Assembly (NCBI GenBank): GCA_026413225.1
Contig: CM048555.1
Span: 82,591,785 to 82,655,784, forward strand
Source: Otis tarda
Taxonomy: Eukaryota; Chordata; Aves; Otidiformes; Otididae
Length of the DNA stretch: 64,000 nt
Direction of reading: 5' to 3'
The notes under the pieces were generated by a model. The model was given only the letters and a program-made list of their open reading frames with translations, searched no databases and was not told the origin of the DNA. A program made the translations under genes and the position numbers. Positions 36,293 to 47,360 of this stretch are shown here, piece after piece. Position 1 is the first letter of the stretch. Every line of letters starts with the position of its first letter.

Positions 36293-39200
36293 TCAGGGGC
36301 TGCCGCCGGCCCGCGCCGCGCCGTGCTTCTCGGCGAACCTCCTGCGGGAGAAAGCGCCGTCAGGAGCGGCCCCGCCGGCCGCCCATCGCCCCGACACCCG
36401 CCCGGGGAGCGCCGCCCGCAGGGGGGCAGGGGGCCCGGGGGTCCGGGCAGCCGAGGCGGCCCCCGCCGCCCGCCCAGCTCTCCAGCTGCGCGGCGGGAGG
36501 CCCGGCCTCAGCACCGGATCCCGTCGGCTCTTCAAGCTTGCGCAGTGTAAGACTGCCGAGCTGAGCCCGGCTGGCGGGGCACCCCTTCCCGGAGCCACGG
36601 CACCCCGAGGCGCTGCTGGGAACCAGCCCCGGGGAGCATCAACCGAGCGCGGGCTGAGTGGGCCCAGCTGCGAGAGCCTGCTGCCTCCAGAGCCGGCCCC
36701 TGCCAAGGATTCCTGACACGACGGTTCTCTCCAGCCACCCTGCCAGCACAGCCCGGCCGCTCAGTGCTCCCCAAGCCAGGCATGGTACCTGCCTGCCCCA
36801 AAATGTCCTTCCTGGGAAAGCTAAAAAGCACAAGGGAAGTGGTGTGGGCTGCTGGCGAGAAGCTGTACTGTCCCCAGGCGCGGGACCGTGAAAGCTAAGC
36901 CTTACACCTCAGCTGGGATGAGACACATCTGCACAACACTCCAGGCCCCAGAGGCACGACAAGGAGCCAGACCAAAGACTCCGCCTGGGAGAAGGGAGAG
37001 GTGACACTGCAAGACCACCAGACTCCTGCGACCGCCATCCTGAACTGACAGACACCCAGCTTCCGCCGCATCCTTCACATGCTGCTGTTAAACACCAACT
37101 AGCTGGGGAACACAGCGCACTGAAAAGGCAGAACCCTCCCCTGAGACCAGCCACGTATCGCTGCGAATCACCAGTACTTTCAGCAGCCTGGGCAGAGGGC
37201 TGTATGAAAACAAAACATTCAGCAAGCCTTGCTCTGCAAACCCTTTTTGATCTTGAAACGGCTGAGTGACGGGGGCTGCTGCTGTCGCTCAGAACTTGAG
37301 ACAGACACGTACCTGCTCTCCAGCCCAGGACAGTAAGGAAGGCCCTTCTTTGGAGCAAAGACAGATGAGGAGCACAGTTGCCTTTCCAAATCTCACTGGG
37401 ATCCTTTCCTCTCAGAGAAGTATACAGATCTCTACTCTACAGCCAGAAGAGCCTCAGCAAATGTTCATAAAAGATGGGCACGCAGAAGAGCAACCAAGTC
37501 AGGTGAGGTATCCACAGGAAAGGATTTCCAGTCTGTTGTTGTTGAACAGATCAGCCCCGTGGCTCCAGCAAGAGCCCTCAGCCATCTCTCTGCTCGCGTT
37601 AGAAGCTCTGAAGACAGTCTGACATTCTCTATGCCATAGCACTGTTCCGAGATGCGATTCCTCTAAACCGAAATGATCTTTCAGAAAACCAGATCTGTTT
37701 AAATTAAATTCTTGGTGACTAAGAGCTGCCTGGAGTCACCTGGGGCTGGCCCTTTATAAATGGGCACTTCGAATTTCGCTAGTTTCAACTTCCAGCCGTG
37801 GGAATTTCCTAGACTTTCAGCACAGGGAGAAGCTGATGCGGTGTCAAAGACCCACAGGATCTCACGGGTTTAACTGATCCCCGAGCCTCTGCAACCTCCT
37901 CCCAGAGCGCTGTGGGGCAAAGCTCAGTGCAGCGCCTGACCGTGGCACCCCAGACCAGTTCTCCCCTTCACAGCAAGGCCCCACAGAGCGGAGACCCCAT
38001 CTTGCAGCAAGCAAGCTCCTGTCACCCTGCACTGAGCCAAACGCTCCGTTATCTCTGCCATCTTCTAAGCAGTCAGCCAGGCTCACCACGAGACACCCAA
38101 GCACCCGAGAGGCCATCGCTTCTGCTGGAAGCTTCTTCCACTGATTAATCCATCTCCTCTTCAGGAACTACTTCTCCACTACCTGTGTCAAGTCTGTCCG
38201 CCTACAACTTCTAACCACTAGTTACTATTCTGCTTTCCTCTGCCAGATTAAACAACGTTCAGAACCTGGTTCCCTCACCCAAGCTGTGCCACCTCATTTA
38301 GAGTAAGTTTAACAGACTTAACTTACCCTCCAGAGGAATTCTGAATTTTCAGTACCTTTTCTAAAGGAAGACCCAGACATCAGAACTGCACACCTGTTCC
38401 AAACCTCGCCTCATCAAAACCATGCACAGAGGTCATACTCACTCCCTGCTGTCTGTAACTCTCCACTTTCCCTGAGGAAGATAACTGCACTGTTCATGCT
38501 GCCAAACAGCCAACCTCTTTCTAAAACGAGTGTTCCATAGCATCAATACTCGTTTCAAAGAAATCTATAGTCCCACAGTGATGTCTGTCAGTCACATCTG
38601 TTACGCCAAAGAACTGAATGAGGTTTTTTTGCTAAGCCCTATTCCTCAGCAGCTGCGTTTGTGGGAAACGGCTTCTGTCCCACCTCATCCCCAAAACCAG
38701 GAGCCCAGCGGCAATTCAGAAGACAGAGTGCTTCCCAGGAATGACAAGGGGCTACATGCTTGGAAAGGCGAAACAGTCAAACACCTGCCTCCTTTCTCCT
38801 TCAGCCATGGTTCACTGCCTCAGCCCTGCTGTCTTGGGCCAGGAGAGAGGAACTGGAGAACACGAGGCAAAGCAAGGGCTGACCCTTGCGGGGGGCACGT
38901 CTGTGTACTACTGGGGATGGGGTTTTGGGGACTCCGACAGGGTGAGGTGTGGGTGGACTCTCACCTCCTGGCATAGTCATACAACGCTCGTTTCCGCTCC
39001 TGCAAGGACAGATGCCGCTCCACAGGGGACTTCGCAAATTGCTTTGTAGCTGGCTGGAACAGAAAGCACCAGACCCATCAGGAGACAGTCAAACAAAGCA
39101 AGGCGACCTCCTTAGTGGCTCTGCAAGGACCCAGCATGCCAATTCAGCCTCCAGTTTAAAATGCTCCCTTCCCCTGACATCATGGCTAGTCCTGAACACA

Positions 39201-42200
39201 GGCCATCGTGCTCTGGCTGCAAGCCGTCAGAGCAGACGAGACAACACAGCCACCAAAAGTACCTTGGAAGGCGGCACAGCTACAGAGCCCCGGATGCCAG
39301 CTGCAGCCTGGGAGGTAGACGGGGCAGGCAGGTCAGTATCAGCCTCCGTACTTTCAGGGAAGAAGGGTACTCTCCCCTCCAGCAAGTTGGCAATGGTGGT
39401 ATCCACACAGTTGGTTTGGGCTGTCGGGACAAGGAGGATCCATTAGAGAGGGACCTGCTACATCAGGACACTCATGTCCTTGCTGCCATTGCGCTCCACA
39501 GTGCAGCGGGGACAAGGTTTCTGCTTTCAGGTATCACAGAGACTTGGCATGGAACGTGAGCCCGCGTCACTGCTACCACCCCAGGCACCGCTTACCCAGG
39601 TCTATCCTGATGACCTCCAGAGGGACATGAGGCAGCACCTCCTTGACCCGCTGAGCCATTGCCGCGATCCGCACATCCTCGGGAGCAACACCAGGCAGGC
39701 TGGAAGGCACCCTGGTCCTGGCTGCCAGGGGCTGGCTTGAGGCTGCAAGAGAAAGAACAGTGGGCACAAGAGTGTGACCTAAAGGTGCACGGCCTTCGAG
39801 CTGTAACAGCTCCACCTTCTCTAGTGTGACCTGGCGTGATAAGAAAGCCGGAGTTCCTGCACACAACCGTCATGTCTGTGCTCAGGAGCGGTGGTCCTCT
39901 CCCTGCAGCCAGTTACAACCCCCAGCCCAGAGCACACAGGCAGCCCCCGCTCCCCAGGAGGATGTCGAACATGCCTTCTCCTCTCCCTCCATGCACGAGT
40001 AACCAGGAGCAGGCTGAGGCCTCCTGAAAGGCAAAGCCTCAGTGGCAGTTCTGTAGGCAGGACACTACCCAGGAGACCCACCTGGGGCAAAGGGGAGAAG
40101 CGACGTGTGTCTCAGCCTCTTCATGTGTTCAGTTTTATCTGCTGCAGTGAGCCGTGTGGATACCACACCCAGCTCCACGGCCAAGAGCTGTGGAAATGCA
40201 GAGAAGAGTCACATGTACACGACCCACAACATGCGTGACCCAGGCATTCCCATCTTGCAGGGGAGCGTATCAGATGTACAGGCCTGCGTGGAGCCACGGC
40301 GAGGGCAAGAGGACTGGGAACTGATTTCTCCAGGGCCTCAGTGATGCATTTCAGTGTTGCATGGAGCACATGAAGGACCAGTAGGTAATATCATCCTGCC
40401 AAAACAGGCTGACAGGGAGATACAAGATCTTTGGTACAGGAGCTATGACGTACCCGGCACGTAAGGGAAAGGTGGAGAAGCAATTGCTTTACTTGATTCG
40501 TGGTACTATGAAAGGGAGTGAAGGGTTTGAACTAGATGGGGAGAGCCTTGATAACTGGCAGAAAGGATAAATGGGGGGTAGGCCATGGAAAAATTGAATA
40601 ATTGTAAGGGGCAATAAATACGGGCCAGAGCTCCCATCGTACAAAGGCACCCATCCAGAAACGCCCTTTGCAACTCTGCTTGCAGCCCGCTTTCCTCTGT
40701 GACCATCCCAAATTGCAGCAGTCCTACACATCCCTCTCCCACGTCATCCTCCTACCTCCTGAACTCGGAGCGCAAAATCCTCACTCAGTTCTTCAGCTCG
40801 TCTGGGGACAGACGGCATCCACCTGAATGGGGACAACAGCACTGGGCCGACTGCTTCGAGGGCTGCTGGAGGAGCCAGCCCCATCTGGGATCAGTAGTGC
40901 AAAGGCGCTATCCCCACCTCAGCTCTCCCTGCTCACCCCACAAGATGAGTGTCAAACGTCAGCACTAGCTTGCACAATTAAGGGCACAGCTTAGAAGACA
41001 AAACTGGCTCACTGAATCTTTTTTAGCACTCAAGCGTAACATGCGAAGGATCTCCTAATGAAGTTCCCAGAAAGGTCCCAATGAGAAGCCACTGCCATTT
41101 ACATGAAAGCAGAAAACAGATCAGCAAGACTCGAGCCAGATACGGCCAGGGAAAGCTACAGCACAAGAGTTCTCTTTGCTGAAATACCCCGACCTCTAAA
41201 TTTTACCCCAAGCCCCTTCCACTGCCTAAGAACCTGTGTTACAGCAAAGCTGCTCAGACAGCCTGGGCTCACCGGGCCCAAGACAGGTGTCTGAACCCCT
41301 CTGCAATTCACAAGGAATTGCAGGGAAGAGACAGACGCTGCAGGACTGAGGTGCCTGCAGGGAATCACCCCTGGGACCTGAGCAACCCTGGGGTGAATTA
41401 CAGCAGAGCAGCTAGCTTCAAAAATATACCCAGCAAACTTGACATAAAAGCCTTGAGAGACTGCTCTCCTTCATCAACTACACACAGAAACCAAGAGCCC
41501 TCTCCGCTTCAGAAGCTGGTCCAGAAGCTGGACCTGGCACAGACCAAGTAACGCTGAACAAAGCCGTGCTGAGATACCACAACGATGGTGCGCATTAGCA
41601 CATACCAAAAAATCTCTTACTACAACAGCAAAAACGCCAGGCTCTCTACCCACCCTAAACCCCGCCCCAAATGAAAGAGGAAGAGAGATAGTACCTTACT
41701 TGATATACTGTGAAGGGAACAAAGAAGGTCCAGAGCAGCTCTGTGATCCAGGAGGAGTCAGCCACACTCTGAGGAAGAGAGCACAATGAGATCGCGGCCC
41801 ACGACACACCAGCTAGTCAGGTCTCCAGCAGGGAAGCAGGCGGGCAGAACACAGCTAAGCCACGGCAGCAAGTAACAGATACGCAGGCAGAGACGTGGAG
41901 GACTGGGAACGAAGGGACGGTAAAGCCAGCGGCACAGGGAGGCAAGCACCAGGGCAGATTCACCTTCACTAGTCTTCACCAGGCAGAGCAAGAGCGTCAA
42001 AGTTTTCACTGCTCTAAGTCATCTTTTCCTCCCACTAGGACAGCAAGATTTTCCCTCAATACGTCACCTCCTCTACTAGACTGAGCCTTTAGAAAGGACC
42101 GAAAATGCTGTAAGACCTACTAATGCTTCCTCATAATCATGAACAATCCTCCCTTATTGTCATGGGAACAGCCCCTCTGACATCTCAACTCCCATACGCT

Positions 42201-45200
42201 TTACCTCCTCATTTCCAAACAGGCCGCACTGTGAAGTCTTAAACCACTCTTCTCTTTGAAGAGAAATCGTTAAAGGTGAGCTGTAACTTATTACTTTCTT
42301 CCTTTTTCTAAAAATTATTAAAGAACCTTTTCCCTAAGAAGTACCGCGATGCCTGCCAGCAGAGAACACTGGAACAGGCGCTTTGAAGCGGTGGGCTGTC
42401 CATCCTTCTCAACGGGACGCAGCCTGAGCAGCTGCACCGTACTCAGAAGCCAGTCTGACTGTGGGCAGAAAGCTGATAAAGACCTCCAGAGATTCCCACA
42501 CATCTACACTTTTCAATGATTCTAAAGAATTTGCTATTGCGTGGACATTGTTCCCAGGATTTTTGTAGTTGGTTAGTTTTATCCTGCAGTGACTGAACTT
42601 GCCACGAGCTGGTGAGAACACTACCTCAAGAGCTAGAGCTCGCAATGTAGCTACTTCGTCTTCTTTTACCCCGACTTCGTCCTCGACCAAAGCAACGTGG
42701 CTCCAAGACCGGCCACGTGCCTGGTTTACTCCACAGCACCCTCCTTAAAGGTTCCTGACAATGGGAGCTGGAGAAAATTCCTTCTTAAACCCAAATTTGG
42801 TGGTTTGCTCAGCCCAGAGTCTGATATATATCACATAAGTGTCTAAGAAAGCTTTCTGTAAACCACTGATAGAACCATTCAAAGCACCGCATCTCCAGTC
42901 CTCAAAAGTTTCTGATGGTTTAAAACTACTTAGCTAACGTACATGAAGGGCAAGAAGTCCTGCTCGACCTCTGAAGGCAAAAATATGAGCCAAGAAGTGA
43001 CTATAACCAGTATCTTCAAACAGATCCACAGTGGTGTGCCTGCTGTTCTCCCTCACACTCGTGAAGGAAAGGATGCACAGACAAATACACGACTTGTCTC
43101 ACCTTACAGAATTTCTCAGAACCATAAAAAGCTAAGATATTTGTTATAAACAGTCCAGAATGGGACAGCTCTCCCACTTCTCTGCAGTAGGCATTAAAAA
43201 ATCTAAAGCATCCTCACTGTTAGAAAATTGCATCTTAATCCAAAACTGAACTTGTGCAGTACCAACATTTAGTCTCAGCACCTGCAAAGACTGCTGCTGT
43301 GTGCTTTGTCAGAAAAGAAAAAAAAAAGGAATTCTCCACTCTTAAGCCTCTTCTCCAATGTGCAAGCAGCTATCCACAACAATCTCTCTACCTTTTCTCT
43401 GATAAGCTGATTAAGCTGAGTGCCTTTAAGTGCTGCTCTCTGGATTCTGCATCACGCTTACGGCCTTCTCGAACTCTGTCTACTACTGCCCCACTTTCTT
43501 GGCAGCGGGGTTACCAAAGCTTCATGTAATATTTTAGCGGTTTCCATCATTGCGCACATCCAGCTAACGCTGTGTTCCTCGCCCTGCCAGATATTCCTCT
43601 TGTTACACACCCACACAGAACACCAGACTTACACTGGCAGTGATCGGTAGCTCACTGGATCACAATCAACACCTGAGCTTTGTCATTACTGATGTGACCT
43701 TAACCAGCAGGGATCTCGGTATCGTCACCCGCAGCACCAATAAAGCACTAAACAGCACTGGGCAAAGGACTAATCCCTACCAGATCCTCACTTCAAAAAT
43801 ACCTGCATGCTGATCTTTTAGAACGGGCAGCGATGTTTTGTGACCTGCTGGTAAGTGGCTTTAAATCTGTCCACTGTGCCCTACTGCCTTAAAAAGATGG
43901 ACCATAGAGAATCAACTGAAACGTCACACAAATACAAAATGTGTCATTTCATCAAGTAGATCCATAAATCATATTAAGAAACAAAAAGTTTGACAAAATC
44001 TCACTCTCTAAATAAGCCGAGAACGGGTTTATTGCAATCTATTTGGCAGCGGCAGTATCACCATCGTGAACTTTGCCACTTTTCTGGCGCTAGTGTTGCG
44101 CCATGTTACACATCTGCACTGTGAGGCAGGAGTTCAAGAACCCGCTCCAGAGAGCCTTGCACAACCCCTGGCACATCCACCGCTCTCTGAGGTGACTGGA
44201 GCTACTCTTTCAAAGCACTTTAAAAGAAGGGAGCTTACAAAGAGGAGGTGAGACACAGTGACGCTACGGTCACGGAAGCCAGATGGCACACTGTTAGACA
44301 GCTGAGCCACCAAACCCTTTATCAAAATTGCCAGTGTAACTAAGAGTTCCACTTAGTGGAAGGTCCCTGGGAAAGGCACCTGAAAAACAGCGTTAGCACC
44401 GAGAGGCTGGTCCGTGGGGTGACAGGGCACAAGGCCAGGCTGCACTGCCCACGGGCTTCAAAGCAGCAGCAGAATTAACAGCATTGCCAGGACCATCAGA
44501 CAGTGCATGCCTCCACAGCGCCTCCTTGCCCTACGTCCCTGACTCACCACAGTGATCAAAGGCCTCTGAACCTGTAGGGCAACTGGCTGTACCACATCCA
44601 AGATCGAGAACGGCCAAGAGCTGAAAAGGAAGAATTCAGCAGTGAATGACCCCAAAGCTAAAACCAAGCGATGACAGCCCCACTGCAGGAATACCTTCCC
44701 TAGTACCTGAAGCGGAGCAAGCCAGCCCGGCCGTTCGTGGCAGCCTCCTCCGGGAACAGCAGCAGTGGGGGGTTTCCTCTGTGGGACGAATACACCTTCA
44801 GGGAATCCACCAGCTCTGCTCGGCTTCCCGTTACTCCCAGCTCCATGAATCCTCGTGACCAGCAGATGAAGCCAGGGGCACCGTTCAATGCAGGCTGCAA
44901 GGAAAAACAAGAATAAGGTGGAAATGCCGTCCTGTCCTCCCCTCAGGGCTTACTTTCCCAGGTGACAGTGGGAGATAAAGTTCCTGCTTATTAGCAAAAA
45001 TGCCTCTGGGGCTGAGGGAGCAACCTGCGCGCTAAAAGCACTAGCAGCAGAGAACACCTTACTGCCAGCCTTCAGCGACTGCTCTGGCCCCAGTTCCCTA
45101 GGAATCTGATTCCTGATCTTCGGTTCAGACTGTACCTGGCCTGTACCCAGGAAGCGAACTGCCCCCTGGCCCTGGCTGATAACCATGTCTCCTCATGTTC

Positions 45201-47037
45201 TCTCTAGTAGTCCCTGACCTACTTGGTAAAGGACACACTCCTTCCAAGAGTTACTTTTCTCCAGGTAAGGAGCAAACCTACTGCTGTTCAAGATACAGGA
45301 GCAACCAACTCACTCCCAGGCACACTCAGAGCCTGTTGATTCAGAACTCTGCACACGGGGAATTTCACAAGAGCACAGGGACAGTTACACAACCACCAGC
45401 CCAGCACAATAACCCGAGCACCGCTGCCCTGCCACGCAGCTCCCCTCAGCCCTCCTCTGCGGAACGGCCGGCTGCCCACACGCACAGAAGTGGCACCCAC
45501 TGCTGTGTGAAAAGCCCACAGCCAGCTCTGCTTCTGACACCACCTGTTGGAAAGGCCAGAAAGAAGCAGACGCTAGGATTTGCCCACTCTCAATAAAATC
45601 AGTACCCACTGTAATGCTGCCTGTTCCTCCTGTTTCATTTTTTCATGCAGAGCCGAAAGCGTGACACTGAACCACAGAACAGAACTCAAGGCTTGCACAA
45701 TCCCAAGTTAATAAATAAGAACTGAAGAGGCTCAGTGCTACATGTAAATTTTGATTGAGCTCTCGAGGCACTTCTTTTGCAGAGGTGCTTCCAGACCTGC
45801 CATGCTCCAGCTCCAGGTTACTCACCGTGTTACATGAGGTCAGGAGGTTGATGACGTTGTGATCAAATTGCGTCACGTGGTTGGCGATGTACACCCTCAC
45901 ATTGACATCGCGAAGCTGGGGATCACTTTGCCGCACAAATAAGCCCAACACCGAGCACATCACACGTACAATAAACCTGGGAGGGGGGGGAAGGTGGTTT
46001 CCTCACGTCTTGCAGTCTGAGCCATCGCTGGCTTACACATCCACATCTGGGATGTGGACAGACACCTGGGAATTCATGTGACTTGCAAAAGGACACTGGT
46101 ACAAAGTGGAAACAATATGACAGATGTCTGGGACAGGAATTGTTGGGGGGCTGCAGTTGGAGCTGAAGGCTGCCGGCAGAGCTGTAGCTGCAGTATGAAA
46201 TAAGGGGCAGCAGGATACTCAGCTGATCCAAGTGATTCAGATCTGTCCTTGAGCACTCAGGAGGCAGTTACCAGCTTTGGTCTTGGCAGAGAAGGCACTT
46301 TCATGGGTTCTCGGGACAAAGAGTCCCGAAAGCACAGCTGCCGCGAACCTCTGCATGAACCAAGCCTCCACGGTTGAGGACCCCAAATGGGCGAGGGCAG
46401 CCCTCCCACCCCGTGCTGCCCCACAGCAGCCTCTGCACAGGACATCTCCACCCCGGGCGAGAGCAGGAGCTCCGCGCCCTGCAGAGCCGGGCTCACGCAC
46501 CGTCGCACCACGCTGTCAGGCAGGGCGCAGCTGACCAGAAAGACATGTACGCCGATGAAGAGGCGCAGGACGAGCAGGCAGAGCCCCACGGGTGCGTAAA
46601 GCAGCAGGGCCAGAAGCAGGAACCCGTCGGTCGGAAACCTGTGGGGCCAAAGAGCAGCACAGACAGCCTGAGCGCGGCCGGGACACACACGGGGCTCCGC
46701 GCCCTCCCTGGGGCCACCCTGCGCGCCCGCCCGGGCCCCTCGACGGGACAGCCAGCCCATCCCGGGCCTCCCCGGCACAGCCTGGCCCCTCGCCGCTCTC
46801 CCCACGGGACACCCCGAACTTCCCCACGGAGCTTCCGTGGGGTGCCCCCTCCCCGGTGGACCCCAGGGCCTCCCGCCAGCGACAGCCCAGCTTCCTGCCC
46901 GGGCCTGCCCCGGGACACCCCCACCCCCGGGAGCCCGCCAAAAGCGAGGAGGGCCCCGCGCCCCCCCCAGGCCGCCACGGCTCTCACCGGTGCGAGTCGA
47001 AGAGCCGCTCGGGGCCCGGGGCTGCAGGAGGCTCCAT
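36293..47037 (-). CDS. AUP1: AUP1, lipid droplet-regulating VLDL assembly factor / ancient ubiquitous protein 1
   Basis: AUP1 sits in ER and lipid-droplet membranes and recruits the E2 enzyme UBE2G2 for ER-associated degradation. Exons: 47037-46988 (ATG), 46638-46501, 45976-45826, 44894-44707, 44620-44548, 41768-41695, 40822-40756, 40187-40082, 39742-39596, 39420-39263, 39053-38965, 36341-36293 (TGA). Phases are consistent, giving 429 residues against about 410 in human. Visible in order: a hydrophobic hairpin near residues 22-50 ([20 protein letters not shown]), the acyltransferase motif NHVTQFD (H-x4-D) and [19 protein letters not shown], a CUE domain ([17 protein letters not shown]), and a C-terminal UBE2G2-binding helix ([19 protein letters not shown]). 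The 2.6-kb last intron and the tiny last exon place the 3' end inside the CpG island of the BNIP3-like gene. It is head-to-head with HTRA2, as in mammals. Confidence 0.97.
41769..44547. other. AUP1: AUP1 intron 5, lower GC than surroundings
   Basis: 2.8 kb of comparatively AT-rich intron. I found no nested gene or clear small RNA. Confidence 0.5.
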
Positions 47038-47360
47038 CCCCGCCGCTCCCGGTGCCTCAGAGCCGCCCAGCACCCGCCGCCATCTTCCCCCGCCGCCCCC
47101 CCGGCCCGCGCGGGGCAGCCTGGGAGGGGCGGCGCCTTCCCGCCGTGCACCGCGCGACCCCCGCTCCCCGCTGCGGGCCCTCGACGGCCGGCGAGGCGGG
47201 GCCGGCGGCCCCGGTGCTCTCGCCGCAAGCCCGGCCAGCCAGCCCGCTCCCAGCGCGGCCGCGCCTCGGCCACCGGCGCCGCCGAACCCCGCTCCCAGCG
47301 CGCCCCGCGGCGGGACGGCACCCCGGCTCCCAGCGCGCCCCGCGGCGGGGCCCGAGCAGC
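47038..47360. promoter_or_regulatory. Bidirectional CpG-island promoter of AUP1 and HTRA2
   Basis: Only 323 bp separate the divergent start codons of AUP1 (47037, minus) and HTRA2 (47361, plus). The interval is extremely GC- and CpG-rich, has no TATA box, and contains short direct repeats of CCCGGCTCCCAGCGCGCCC type near 47,283-47,345. The CpG-rich zone continues to about 46,650 and 48,000. The same head-to-head arrangement is known in mammals. Confidence 0.8.

Noticed and set aside
44046..44062. GCAGCGGCAGTATC, resembling the start of U4 snRNA (GCAGTGGCAGTATC).
   Set aside because: Similarity stops after about 14 bases; the stem II and Sm-site regions are missing, so it is most likely chance or a tiny fragment.
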